Shown here: piece after piece, positions 25,601-36,388 of the stretch
Layout: each line of letters begins with the position of its first letter
How positions within the stretch are numbered: position 1 is the stretch's first letter
Assembly (NCBI RefSeq): GCF_964355755.1
Contig: NC_092674.1
Location: 30,678,001 to 30,742,000, forward strand
DNA: 64,000 nt
Source: Antedon mediterranea
Lineage: Eukaryota > Echinodermata > Crinoidea > Comatulida > Antedonidae
Direction: 5' to 3'
The notes under the pieces: generated by a model
Database searches by the model: none
What the model was told of the DNA's origin: nothing
What the model saw: the letters and a program-made list of their open reading frames with translations, nothing else
Translations under genes and position numbers: made by a program

Positions 25601-27507
25601 GCTTTAACTACAACACCTGAATCTACAACCCCGATAGTGACAACTTTAGTGGAAACGACGCCGTTAAAGACGACAGCTTTAACTACAACACCTGAATCTA
25701 CAACCCCGATAGTGACAACTTTAGTGGAAACGACGCCGTTAAAGACGACAGCTTTAACTACAACACCTGAATCTACAACCCCGATAGTGACAAATTTAGT
25801 GGAAACGACGCCGTTAAAGACGACAGCTTCAACTATGTCAACACCTGAATCTACAACCCCGATAGTGACAACTGTAGTGGAAACGACGCCGTTAAAGACG
25901 ACAGCTTTAACTACAACACCTGAATCTACAACCCCGATAGTGACAACTTTAGTGGAAACGACGTCGTTAAAGACGACAGCTTTAACTACAACACCTGAAT
26001 CTACAACCCCGATAGTGACAACTTTAGTGGAAACGACGCCGTTAAAGACGACAGCTTTAACAACAACACATGTTACTACTTTGAAGATCACAACTGCAGA
26101 CTTAGGTAGGTAGGCCTACTCTTAAACTGATCACTTGCGCGTATTTTAATTTTCGCGTGTATTTCTCAGTTTTCAGTTTTCATGTCTGGCAGTATACATA
26201 CAGTCATGAACTTAGCCGATACAGAGACTCTGTAGTACCCATCTAATATAATTATCTGGATTTACAGTGTTTGGGAAGTTTATATTTATGTTTATATTTT
26301 ATAATATACAGTATATTATTCCTCTCAAGTTAATTCGTTGTTTGGTGACGTTTGACAACGAAATTGTAATAGACAGGTATGATCAGAATTTCTCCGAAAT
26401 GCAAGATTATAATTAAGTGTAGTGTTTGCTTACTTTGATCATTTCCTTTCAGGTTCAACGGAAGTAACAACCTTTGACCCAACAACAAGTGTGAATGACG
26501 AAAACAATCGTAAGTTACTCCTAATACTCATAGTACTATTTTCTTCTTTATCAAGAACGTACGTACTAGAGGTGTGACAATTATGGGTGGTAATTACCCG
26601 GTAGTTTTATTTATTTATTTATTTTTTATTTTATATATTTAGGCAAATTGCCAAGGATAACCATAAGCAAATTCAATCACTATCCTTCTTAAAGGTGGCA
26701 ATCCGTTCACGAGACAAACATATACACACAATGCTCTACATAAACAAAGTCTTTATTACAAGTCTTTGGGAGTGGAGTTGTAAATTGTCATTAGAAAAAA
26801 TCCTGACATATGACAGGACTTGAACCCAGGACCCTTGGATTGGCAGCCAAGCATCATAACCACCAGGCCACAACTCCACTCCAGTACCTTATTTCAGACG
26901 GGAAGGGCGACAACCAGAAGCATATTATGATATTTATACTAAGGAATTAAACCTAGGACGTAACTGAAGTGAATTACGTCATTTGCCCAAGTCGTCCAGG
27001 TCTGTGACTCACATGAACCTAGAATCTACAAGATTAGGTCCGACGACGAAATCAAAATAAACCTAAGTTGAAGAAGTAGCATATCAGCACAGCTTATATA
27101 GATGTATAATCTATACTTTTCAGCGTCAACAAATTATGAGTCTCCCATCGTTTTAAACTATAATCATGGAGGAATTATTTCTAATTATTATAATGTAATT
27201 CGTATACACAATTGTATTTGTTTCTTTTAATGTAGAACCGATGCGGTTTTTTCTCGCTTTAATGGTTTTTGGTGAAGTACAGTCCACACGTTGCTTTACA
27301 CAACACAATCTACAAGCATTAACTATCGATTATATAAAAACAGCAAGCAGGGTTCGTTGTAGTAAGTTCTGCGTCTCACTTAGTGAATGCACTGTTGTTC
27401 AATATCAGCTAAACACGTTGCATTGTTATGCTTTAAGGAACGGTGCTAAATCAGCACAGTATCAACAAAACCATCATTCATCATGTGTCATGTATGATTT
27501 AAGTTGA
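22693..27507 (+). CDS. Secreted C-type lectin with Thr-rich repeat stalk and PAN-like C-terminus, 463 aa
   Basis: Likely an extracellular carbohydrate-binding protein. Exons: 22693-22741, 23304-23564, 24668-24796, 25482-26105, 26453-26509, 27236-27507; every intron is phase 1. Residues 1-17 form a signal peptide. Residues 18-146 are a C-type lectin domain with SCYKLF, AHLVTISSQEEN, FWIGLND, the sugar-site motif QPD, WND and the closing Cys. QPD is associated with galactose-type binding in this fold and WND completes the calcium site. Exon 4 encodes about seven 25-residue repeats (TTPESTTPIVTTLVETT), a mucin-like stalk expected to be O-glycosylated. Exon 6 has a PAN/apple-like Cys pattern (RCSKFCVSLSECTVVQYQL). 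The last exon might instead belong to a separate small secreted protein starting at 27241. The signal exon, CTLD split and phases match the second lectin at 33032. Confidence 0.82.
23837..24323. mobile_element. Long palindromic element (about 0.49 kb) in lectin intron 2
   Basis: The left end CTCCAGTAATCTCTTCTCAT then GCGGTGACGTCACGTCATGC is mirrored on the right by GCATGACGTCACCGCATGTG then AAGATATTACTGGCG. Inner arms carry repeated ATGCTCTTATACT words. It looks like a non-autonomous foldback/MITE element. Confidence 0.75.
24913..25152. repeat. 47-bp tandem repeat, 5 copies
   Basis: Units contain TAGTGTCTTTGTCTGTGTGG and GTACGGTATCTTATTCATTT in lectin intron 3. Copies are nearly identical, with one small insertion (CTAG) before the last. 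Confidence 0.95.
25530..26065 (+). repeat. 75-bp coding minisatellite (25-aa Thr-rich unit)
   Basis: About seven copies inside lectin exon 4. The period of 75 bp keeps frame. Most differences are single bases (for example GTAGTG/TTAGTG, Val/Leu). The opposite strand is open over the same span only because of the repetition. Confidence 0.95.
26605..26888 (-). mobile_element. tRNA-derived SINE
   Basis: On the minus strand the head reads TGGCCTGGTGGTTATGATGC (A-box region), then CCAATCCAAGGGTCC and the B-box GGTTCAAGTCC. A unique body follows and the element ends in an A-rich tail (T-rich TTATTTATTTATTT on the plus strand). A related head is at 60245-60440. Inserted in lectin intron 5. Confidence 0.88.
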
Positions 27508-28339
27508 TTAATCAAAATGTTGATTAGGTTGATTCAGCAAAATGTAAATATAATTGAATATAAATTATTTTCTTTATATAGTCTAATAATAACTAGTTAG
27601 TCTTAATCAACAATTAAAAGTTGGTTGTACATACACACTACTGCACCTGTACGTAAAATATTTGACTTTTCAAAATTTATAAAGTTTATAGACTCGTAGT
27701 ATTGCCAGGAAATTTCACTATAGTACAGAGATTTTTTCAAAAAATGGGCAAAAGAGACACTCTTGTGTTGTCCTTTGGCAGGGGGTTACTCAAGTCCAAC
27801 TGTTTTCGAGACATGCTACCTCCTTGCCGCGGGCAGAAGAGAACCCTTAGGTCTAATACAACTAGTACCGGAAGTCTCCTTCCCCCCAGGTGTAAAACTG
27901 AACGATACCAAAGGTCTGCCATACCTACGATTGTTAAGTTCATTAATGCTAACTGATATAGGTTTGATTTCCATGATTATTTCTCACTTTCTAGATGCCG
28001 TTTCGACCTTTTATTATAATAATTTTAATAATGTATATATTAATAATAATCTTAAATAATAATAATAATAATGACGTGCTCAATTTTATGAACGAATAAT
28101 ATTGTATTTTGTGTTTTATAATATATAGTTATTTTTCTATGCTGTTTGTAATTGTGCCTCTTTTACTTTTAATTATATATGTATATTGATTGTAAACAAA
28201 CGTTATCAGCCAATGGCTGCTGTTTTTTATGTGTTTTTAAACCTAAATAAATAAATAAATTAAAAAAATACCCAGTTTTAAAAATTCAATAATTATGCGA
28301 TAATAATGCCATATATGCACTTATATTGTGTTATAATAT
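27508..28339. other. AT-rich intergenic stretch
   Basis: Probably the lectin 3' UTR plus decayed repeat sequence. The stretch ends in a run of AAATAAATAAAT near 28240-28262, typical of a retroposon tail. Small ORFs at 27702-28059 show no recognisable domain. Confidence 0.45.
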
Positions 28340-29325
28340 AGAGCCATAGTAACTAGTTATGGCAAAAAATAAAAAGGTCGAAATTTGCTTATTTTCGGAA
28401 AATTTTCCCTGTACAGGTTTTTTTTTCGAAAAATGGTTAAAATATCCACTTTTTAAAATATATGTATGTATGTATGTAAAAAAATAAAAAGATCGAAAAT
28501 CGGTCATTTTTCGAAAATTTCCCTGTACTATTATAGTACAGGGAAATTTGCCGATGGCCGACTTTCAACCCTTTTATTTTTTGTCATAAATGGTTACTAC
28601 AGCATAATAAACATGCGCAGAGTCGAAAAATGTCAATTGTGCTATCCATATTGACATAAATGGCACAATTGACATGCGCAGAACCCATTATTTGACTCTG
28701 CGCATGTTTATTATTTGACATAAATGGTCAAAAGTGGTTACTGTAGCACAATTGACATGCGCAGAACCCATTGTTCGTCTCTGCGCATGTTTATTATGCA
28801 ATAGTAACCATTTATGTCAAAAAATAAAAGGGTCGAAAATCGGCAATTTTTCGAAAATTTCCGTGTACTAGACTGTACAGGGATTTTTTCAAACAAATTT
28901 TCGACCTTTTTATTTTTCGATAAAACTGGTTACTATAGCACAATTACCATGCGCAGAACCCATTAGTCGACTCTGCGCATGTTTATTATGCTATAGTAAC
29001 CATTTATTTCAAATAATAAACTGCGAATAATGGGTTCAGCGCATGTCAATTGTGCTATCATAACCAGTTTTATCGAAAAATAAAAAGGTCAAAAATTTGC
29101 CATTTTTGGAAAAATTCCTGTACTAAAGTACAGGGAAATTTTCGAAAAATGGCCGATTTTCGACCCTTTTATTTTTTGACATAAATGGTTATTATTGCAT
29201 AATAAACATGCGAAGAGACGAATAATGGTTTCTGCGCATGTTAATTGTGCTATAGTAATCAGTTTTGACATAAATGGTTACTATAGCATAATAAACATGC
29301 GCAGAGGCGAATAATGGGTTCTGCC
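28340..29325. mobile_element. Cluster of nested palindromic repeats
   Basis: At least four interleaved inverted copies of AAAATAAAAAGGTCGAAA, TTTTTCGAAAATTTCCCTGT and CATGCGCAGAACCCATTA appear on both strands, with short hairpins such as CTGTACTATTATAGTACAGG. No ORF. Best read as several insertions of one palindromic MITE family, possibly with local inversions. Confidence 0.75.
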
Positions 29326-29329
29326 CAAA

Positions 29330-29761
29330 AATATGGATTGGGATTGACTCTCTTTCATATATTGTTTAAAGTCAGAATTGTTTACATTTGGTATTTTGTT
29401 TGCTAATTCATTTACAATGTTGGAGAAGAAGTCATTAAAAGCGTCAGACATACCTTTTTGGATCACATACCAAAGTTTTATTACTATTTTGGCCTAACAC
29501 TCGATTTTTTTTCTATTTAGAACTTCATTTAAAACTTTCCATGTTTGCTTTGAAACGCTTTGAGTTGACGTTTGAATTTGGTGGTCGATACAACATACCT
29601 ACAATAGTATTTTTGCCGTTTGTCTTTACTATTTCTAGAAAAAGTGAATCAATGGAGTTATCATTAAATACAAAATCATCACGTGTTACGGTGTTGATTT
29701 GTTCTTTTAAATATAGACAAACTCCACCACCGACTCTACCTTCTCTATTACAAGTGTACAT
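29330..29761 (-). mobile_element. Broken non-LTR retrotransposon (LINE) remnant
   Basis: Minus-strand fragments appear in LINE order. At 29761-29525 is an endonuclease piece (GGGVCLYLKEQI, then IVGMLYRPPNSN). At 29466-29330 is a linker before the reverse transcriptase (FNDFFSNIVNELANKIP, then SQSIFL). The stretch between them is missing or shifted, and the reverse transcriptase is cut off where palindromic repeats begin. Not functional as it stands. The precise clade cannot be told. Confidence 0.75.
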
Positions 29762-29770
29762 TGTATCCTA

Positions 29771-29925
29771 TTCATAGGTAAAGTTGACTTGTATCTTGTA
29801 TCGGAACTATATTGATTGAGAGGGTTTCTTGCACCAAATCACTTCTTCATAGGTAAAGTTGACTTGTATCTTGTATGGGAACTATGTTGATTGAGAGGGT
29901 TTCTTGCACCAAATCACTTTTTCAT
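29771..29925. repeat. 77-78-bp tandem duplication over the TRIM stop codon
   Basis: Two copies of TCATAGGTAAAGTTGACTTG then TTGATTGAGAGGGTTTCTTG. The upstream copy on the minus strand contains the end of the TRIM ORF; the second copy lies just 3' of it. Confidence 0.9.
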
Positions 29926-32051
29926 AGGTGGTATTTCTCTGCGGCTTTGGTGGAACAGGTGGCAGACGGGACCTCTTCTTCTTATCGCGCGCTGACGTCA
30001 CTTCCACATTGCCATACAAACTTTCATCTATTTCACTGTATATATTATCATGGTCATCAGTTTGATTAACACATATATTTATTTTGTTTTTACTGACATC
30101 GATGTACATTGGACTCCCCATAATCTGACAACTAAATAAAGAAATATTAATTTTGTGTCTACCGTTAAATAAACAATGGTATTTAAAGCTGTAAGTGCCA
30201 GAATCATTGTCTGTGATTATTGCTTTCACAGTGGACCCATTTGGCTCTTCAATCTCGCTTGTAAATACGTCTCCGCCAATCGAACATTTTAAATTGTTTT
30301 TATCGATAGCTTGTATATTTACCCTGATTTCTCTTCCAGCAATGTCCAACGTTGCATATGATAGACTGGCCACTGTAGTGGTTCGTTTTATGACTCCTAA
30401 GTTTGAGAAAACCTTCGGAATCTGTTTAATGTAGAAATCCGTTGTATTAACAGACTCTTGTAAGTTTTCGTTGAATGGTGTTACGTCACCAACCCTGAAC
30501 TGGATGCTACCATTATCTATCGGTTCTTCATTTGCAGCTTTTGTGAAGTCACACTGATCGTCAACGGTTTGTAATGACGTCACAATATCAATATCATCTC
30601 CGTATTGGTTAACGCACTTTAAGAATTCTGATTTTTGGTTGTTTACGTGTATTTCTTTTTTGGTAGATTCACCATCGATATCAAATGCTTTGATCTTGAT
30701 GTCCACAGCGTCCATGAGTTGTTTATGAAGTGCTGCCTCTCGTTCTCCGACACATCCTCTTATCTCGTCAAAAAATCTTGTCATGTTTTCTGCTGTTTTA
30801 ATATATGAATTCAATAGACGAGAGTGTTCATATTTTATATGTTTTTCCCGCGTTTTAAGTATATCCACCTTATTTTGTAATTGCAATTGCTTATTGACCA
30901 ATTCTTCGCGAATCTCTTTTGATGCGGCGTAAATCTCCACTACAAAAGGTTTATGATCTGAATGGTCTGTTTCAGAGCACTTGGTACAAGCTGGTTGCTG
31001 ACATAGTCTGCAGAAATGTGTCAGTACAGTGTCGGAACATTCACATAGGCCTACGCTAGGTCGATTAACATTTGGGTAGATACCTTTTTCTTTCATATCG
31101 TCAAGAGAGCGCGATTTATGATGTAAATTTAACCGTAAACGGTCATGCGCAGTAATACATTCTTCGCAATAAAATTGAGGATACTCGCACTTCTGACAGT
31201 ACGCTGATGCAGTTTCTTCAATACAGTTTTGACACTCTATAGAAAAGTCTTTTCCATTAATAAAATTCACAACTTTTTGTGAAAATGATAAATCTTTAAG
31301 GAAGAATACATCTTTTGTATTTGTTTCGTCAAATGGCACAAAACACACTGGACATTCTGACGTTGATCCTTTATTAGCAGCAGCTATTTCTTGTATGCAA
31401 TTGTAGCATATTGTGTGTAAACAGCAAAGGTACTGTGGAAGCTGCAAAACAATACACAGTTATTATGATAAGATCATTGGGTAGTTTACGGTGGTATGCC
31501 TCGATTGTGAGGTTAACCAAAAACAAAAATGAAGTAAGCGAACCCAGAGAATATAGTCTAAATATATAGATATTGGTAAAAAAGACATTTTTTGGCACAC
31601 ATTGTGTTATATACAAATCTAGTTTCCAGACAAAAATTAAAAGGCCGACTTAATGTGGACTAACATGCCTATTCATAAATAAGACAATCTAGAGTCTTGG
31701 GACAAGTCTAAGAAAAATAATATAAATCCATATTGTTAGTATTGTAATAAAAGTAGGCCTACAGTTGTGATAATTATATATTTGGTTTGATGAGGTTGGA
31801 GTGAGTGTGATTGATATTTAGTACTGGCCTACTACTGTAGTACGGCGTCTAGTGGAAGGGGTGACGTGAGCCTGGTGTCAAGTAGACTTCAATCAAGGCG
31901 TAGGCCTATACGAATTATCCGATTTTCTTTTCTACGGTTAGAATTGAAGAAACTATGTTATTACCTGTTTCTTTGTACTGAATGTTAATTCCGTTTTACA
32001 TTTTCCACAGTAAAGCTGAGGCACGGGCCCTGTAGTCTCTGGGGCTGCCAT
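29882..32051 (-). CDS. TRIM45-like RING/B-box/filamin-domain protein, 548 aa
   Basis: Probable E3 ubiquitin ligase of the TRIM type. Exon 1 is 32051-31965 (29 codons) and exon 2 is 31441-29882; the phase-0 join puts the first two RING cysteines (C15, C18) before CCLHTICYNC. Together they form C15-C18-C36-H38-C41-C44-C59-C62, a full C3HC4 RING. Two B-boxes follow (CQNC...CEEC...HH and CECSD...HFCRLC...H), then a coiled coil at about 180-290. A filamin-like Ig domain comes next (DNDSGTYSFKYHCLFNGRHK, then GSPMYIDV). There are no NHL repeats, which resembles TRIM45 more than TRIM2/3/71. The last 60 residues hold YSEI, YGNV and a proline-rich RLPPVPPKP, possible SH2 and SH3 docking sites. The gene stands alone on the minus strand between two plus-strand lectins. 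Confidence 0.88.
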
Positions 32052-33031
32052 TTCTACTTATTGGTGCCGATTAAAAAAAACACCAACCGTCGTCACATTA
32101 TCGATTTAAAAATACATTGTTACTTCCTTGTTTGTACATCACTGATTTCATTCATTATAAAAGGATTGGGGACGACTCGGGTATTGTGAGTGAGCAGCGA
32201 GTCAATAAACTGTTATTGAAACTAAACATAAATCAATCTAGTTAGTACTTATGCGTAATATAATTGTGATTTATAGTGTTTGCATAGATAAAGTAAAACA
32301 ATTATTTCCTTTGTATTGCACAAGTGCAGAATCTCGACGTACCGTACCGTATGTCAGCATCCAGAACGACAATGGATGTGGCATAAGAGCATGTAAACAT
32401 ACTGATTTTCCGGCATACGCAATTCGCGCGCATGCCCGTTTTAGGTCCCTTTCTAAAGTTTCGAAACAAAATTTGAAAAATAGTTGTTTAACAATTATAT
32501 ATATACAATTTAGTATTTTCTGAAAGATGTATCATGTTTATTAGAATGACTATCTGGTATTTTCAACAAGATTCACATTCGCACCACTTTACGACTGAGA
32601 ATGATCCATCGCTTCGTCATTGGTCAAATTACGCGCGACGCGCTTGTGACCGTCCAATGGGAACAAAGCTTCATTTGTAGATAAACGACACCGAGTAAAT
32701 GATATACTTGATCTAATAACACATTATACAAGTCTGTTATGTTGTTGAAACTCAATATCTTTAATTGTTATGAAAGGAGTAAAATGATAGTTGACGTTTG
32801 ATATGATTTTTTTAATCAATTTTGGTTTGTTATACAATGTGGAAGATAGTTTACATTTGAAATATATATTGATTATATTATTAAATTATATTGTATTCGA
32901 TGCTATTATTAAATACATCACATCAACATGGTTTTGTATGTTTGTATATTTTCCTGCATTGTAATGCTTTCTTAAAGATCAATGCGAATTTTGCTAGCGG
33001 CATAAACCGAATCGTTAGCTTAGTTGGCAGG
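32052..33031. other. Divergent intergenic region between TRIM and second lectin
   Basis: This region should hold both promoters, which point away from each other. At 32155-32225 the string TATAAAAGGATTGGGGACG and a downstream GAGTCAATAAACTGTTATTG resemble an LTR core, but I found no matching target duplication and leave it unassigned. No supported ORF. Confidence 0.45.
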
Positions 33032-36000
33032 ATGTTACACGTATTTATAACCGTACTTGTGTTGATACATTCAGCAAATACGGGTAATGTATTGTTTTGT
33101 ATTAGTTTTAATTTTTTTTCATTGTACTGCTGCAGTGCTAATATATTGATCTGTTCCATGTATTGACCTATTAACTTCGCTCTAGGTCATGAATAATATT
33201 GTTCCATGATGTTTTATGATTTTCCATACTTCAATCTTTTTTGTTATATGCTTCTAAATAACTTCCGAATAACGTTACGTTACGTTTGCCATTAAAGCTT
33301 GGTTCCCACTAGAACGCAACGCAACGTCGTATTGACGCAAAGTGCTGTATTGGTAAGCACAAGTGTGAACCGAAGATGCAACAATTATTGGAAGGGTATT
33401 TTTCTTACGTTGTGTAGGTCGCTAAAGCGTGGTTCCCACTAGCGACGCAACGCAAGGACGTAACGCAACGCAAGTGAATTGACCAATCACAAGCGATGGC
33501 TTATTCGCTTGTGATTGCTAACTGTCTATAACTTCGCTTGTCATTGGTTAAAACGCTTGCGTTGCGTTTACGTCCTTGCGTTACGTTCTAGTGGGAACCA
33601 AGCTTTAGTAAGAACCAAGCTTTAGTTTCGAGCACCTCACGTCGCGACGCACATCAAGTAACGTAACGTTAAAATGTGCATTACGCCAATGATTAGCCAG
33701 ATCATCAACGTCTTCAAAAGTTCAGTATTTGACGTCATGTTTCCGTACTATTAAGCCTACGTATAATTGAAACTCAACTTATCTACCTGTATTACAGGCG
33801 AATGTCCCGTTTCATGGAGTTTGTTTGGAAGTAATTGCTACAAATTCTTTAACTTGATGATTAAGTGGGAAGAAGCTGTCGACAATTGTAAATCATACCA
33901 AGCTCATCTTGTAACAATCTCATCAGCCGCAGAAAATGAATTTGTTCGTAACTTAACTGGAAATTCCACGGCATATGGTACTTGGATTGGATATAAGGAT
34001 ACATTTAAAAACAATTATTGGCAATGGATCACGGGCGAACCTAGGTTATTTGAAGGTTGTTCAACTTTTGTTTAGCTAATTTTTTCGTCAAGCATTTACC
34101 CTTTTTTCATCCGGTTAGGGCTTTAAAGATATATAAGAGTGATGATAAAATTACAAAAATAAATTAAGTATATTACATGGCGATTACATACGTGTGTAGG
34201 CCAAGAGGCAATGAGTTGTATATAACTCAACTCGGTTCATATTAGCCTATAAGGGGTTCTCGGCTAGCGAGAACTTTGTCTAATCCCAGCAAGCGTAATG
34301 TACTCCCTAAAATCATGGTATGATAAATATTAATGTATTTATTTTGACAGATTGGTATCAGCATATGCCAGACAATTTTGAAGAACAATGCGCAGAATAT
34401 TCCCGCCAGTACAATAATTTTTGGAATGACTTGTCTTGTGAGGATGGGGAAAGAAGTTGGATTTGTGAAATATCAGGTAAGTCTTATCGACAATTGAACT
34501 GAAATATTTTTAAATCATACTGGGTTCTCTTCAGTCAGAAGACTGGTCTCCCAGAGGGCCCAGTTATGATCAGTGGCTGTGTATATATTAGTACACCGGG
34601 GTAACCCCCCTACTTGTCTCGAAAGATGTACTAGGTTCTTTAAAGTGTACATGAGCTAGATGTGTAGACTGGACCTACGGTTTATAGTTCTTATTCGAGA
34701 AGACTTGTTCTACCATATTCGATTAAATGAGCGAACATACTTTCTGTACATATAATATTCTTGTTGCTTGTTTTTGCAAACATACAGTATACTCTATAAC
34801 TAAAAAATGTATTGTAGATGGAGAAGTATCCTATATATAAAAGCTTAGAGTTTGTGAATTTTGTTGGTATGGATGAAGTTTTTTCCAAAATAACTAAATT
34901 GAATTGAATAAATGCTTAGATATAAACGTTAACTAAAGTTGTCCATTATGATAATTAAAGGTGTAAATTTGACAGAAAAAGAAATGAAATAATATAAAAA
35001 CTATTTACTTGACAAAATATTACTTTTTAAATAACAAATTCAATAGACACAAATTCGAGCATGATAAACGTAACAACAACGTTGGAGCCGACCTCGAGCA
35101 TAATGAACATAACGTTGGATCCGACCTCGAGGGTAATGAACATAACGTCGGAGCCGACCTCAAGCATGATGAACGTAACGTCGGAGCCGACCTCGAGTGT
35201 AATGAACATAACGTCGGAGCCGACCTCGAGCGTAATGAACATACCGCTGGAGCCGACCTCGAGCGTAATGAACATAACGTTGGAGCCGACCTCGAGCATG
35301 ATGAACATAACGTTGGAGCCGACCTCGAGCATAATGAACGTAACGTCGGAGCCGACATCGAGCATAATGAACATAACGTCGGAGCCGACCTTGAGCGTAA
35401 TGAACGTAACGTTGGAGCCGACCTCGAGTATAATGAACATAACTTTGGAGCCGACCTCGAGTGTAATGAACGTAATGTCGGTGCCGACCTCGAGCATAAT
35501 GAACATAACGTTGGAGCCGACCTCGAGCGTAATGAACATAACGTTGGAGCCAACCTCGAGCATAATGAGCATAGCGTTGGAGCCGACCTCGAGTGTAATG
35601 AACATAACGTTGGAGCCGACCTCGAGCATAATGAACATAACGTCGGAGCTGACCTCGAGCATAATGAACATAACGTTGGAGCCGACCTCGAGCGTGATAA
35701 ACGTAACGTTGGAGCCGACCTCGAGCGTAATGAACATAACGTTGGAGCCGACCTCGAGCGTGATAAACGTAACGTTGGAGCAGACCTCGAGCGTAATGAA
35801 CATAATGTTGGAGCCGACCTCGAGCGTAATGGACGTAATACCAACGTTGGAGCCGACCTCGAGCGTAATGGACGTAACACCAACGTTGGAGCCGACCTCG
35901 AGCGTAATAGACGTAACACCAACGTTGAAGCCGACCTCGAGCGTAACGAACATACCGTTGGAGCCAACCTCGAGCGCAATGGACGTAACACAAACGTTGG

Positions 36001-36284
36001 AGCCGACCTCGAGCGCAATGGACGTAACACCAACGTTGGAGCCGACCTCGAGCGCAATGGACGTAACATCAACGTTGGAGCCGACCTCGAGCGCAAAAAG
36101 TAAAAATAATTACACTTTGTTTTATAAAGAACACACTTTGAAACAGAAATTAACAAAAAATAATAACGAAATAAAACAAATTAAAGCTGGATGGTTCAGC
36201 TCAACAAACTATGATTATCTTTTATTATGTTTGGTTGCCGCTAGAGACGCAGCACAAGGACGTAACGCAACGCAAGTGAATTGA
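33032..36284 (+). CDS. Second C-type lectin with Ser/Thr-rich repeat stalk (3' end uncertain)
   Basis: Exons: 33032-33083 (signal peptide MLHVFITVLVLIHSANT), 33798-34055, 34351-34476, then 35047 onward. Phases are all 1, as in the lectin at 22693. The CTLD has NCYKFF, AHLVTISSAAEN, TWIGYKD, WITGE, MPD in the usual EPN/QPD place, WND and CEIS. The acceptor at 35046 joins in frame to about 30 repeats reading EPTSSIMNITL, full of Asn-X-Thr sequons. That frame runs to a TGA-free end at 36284 (557 aa if read through). A donor-like AAAAGTAAAA near 36099 could splice onward instead, because the final 60 residues enter a MITE. Without that exon, read-through after 34476 stops at 34502, giving a short lectin. 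The stalk exon is inferred by analogy with the neighbour. Confidence 0.7.
33293..33607. mobile_element. Palindromic MITE family A: a partial plus a complete copy
   Basis: A left half starts at 33293 (TAAAGCTTGGTTCCCACTAG) and runs to about 33422, where a complete 185-bp copy begins (TAAAGCGTGGTTCCCACTAG) and ends at 33607 with GGGAACCAAGCTTTA. Lies in intron 1 of the second lectin. Confidence 0.9.
34525..34690. repeat. Interspersed repeat D, copy 2
   Basis: Matches the reverse complement of 9595-9770 over about 150 bp (GACTGGTCTCCCAGAGGGCC, GATCAGTGGCTGTG, ACACCGGGGTAACCC). Lies between the CTLD exons and the stalk exon of the second lectin. Confidence 0.8.
35060..36100 (+). repeat. 33/39-bp coding minisatellite (11-aa and 13-aa units)
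   Basis: About 23 units of 33 bp (GAGCCGACCTCGAGCGTAAT, then GAACATAACGTT), then about 7 of 39 bp carrying an extra ACACCA. All lengths are multiples of 3, so several frames on both strands stay open. The frame reading EPTSS-MNIT joins in phase to the lectin exons. Confidence 0.95.
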
Positions 36285-36388
36285 CCAAACACAAGCAATG
36301 GATTATTCGAACTGTCGCTTGCCATTGGTTAACACGCTTGCGGTGCGTTTACGTCCTTGCGTTACGTTCTAGTGGGAACCAAGCTTAA
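36230..36388. mobile_element. Palindromic MITE family A, left end degraded
   Basis: Shares AAGGACGTAACGCAACGCAA, TGAATTGACCAA and the right end CTAGTGGGAACCAAGCTTAA with 33423-33607. Confidence 0.85.

Noticed and set aside
25501..26091. 196-aa minus-strand ORF opposite the lectin stalk
   Set aside because: A 75-bp repeat keeps the antisense frame open; the plus strand has correct splice phases and a lectin context.
26820..26888. Possible tRNA gene on the minus strand
   Set aside because: A and B boxes exist, but the tRNA fold is imperfect, a SINE body and A-rich tail follow, and a second copy exists at 60245.
27702..28059. Overlapping ORFs of 68-98 aa
   Set aside because: No recognisable domain or splice link; near a decayed repeat.
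32140..32240. Possible solo LTR with TATAAAAGG and AATAAAC
   Set aside because: No matching target duplication or second copy was found in the window.
35020..36156. Three minus-strand ORFs of 277-378 aa and a 364-aa plus-strand ORF in another frame
   Set aside because: Shadows of the 33/39-bp minisatellite; only one plus-strand frame joins to the lectin exons.
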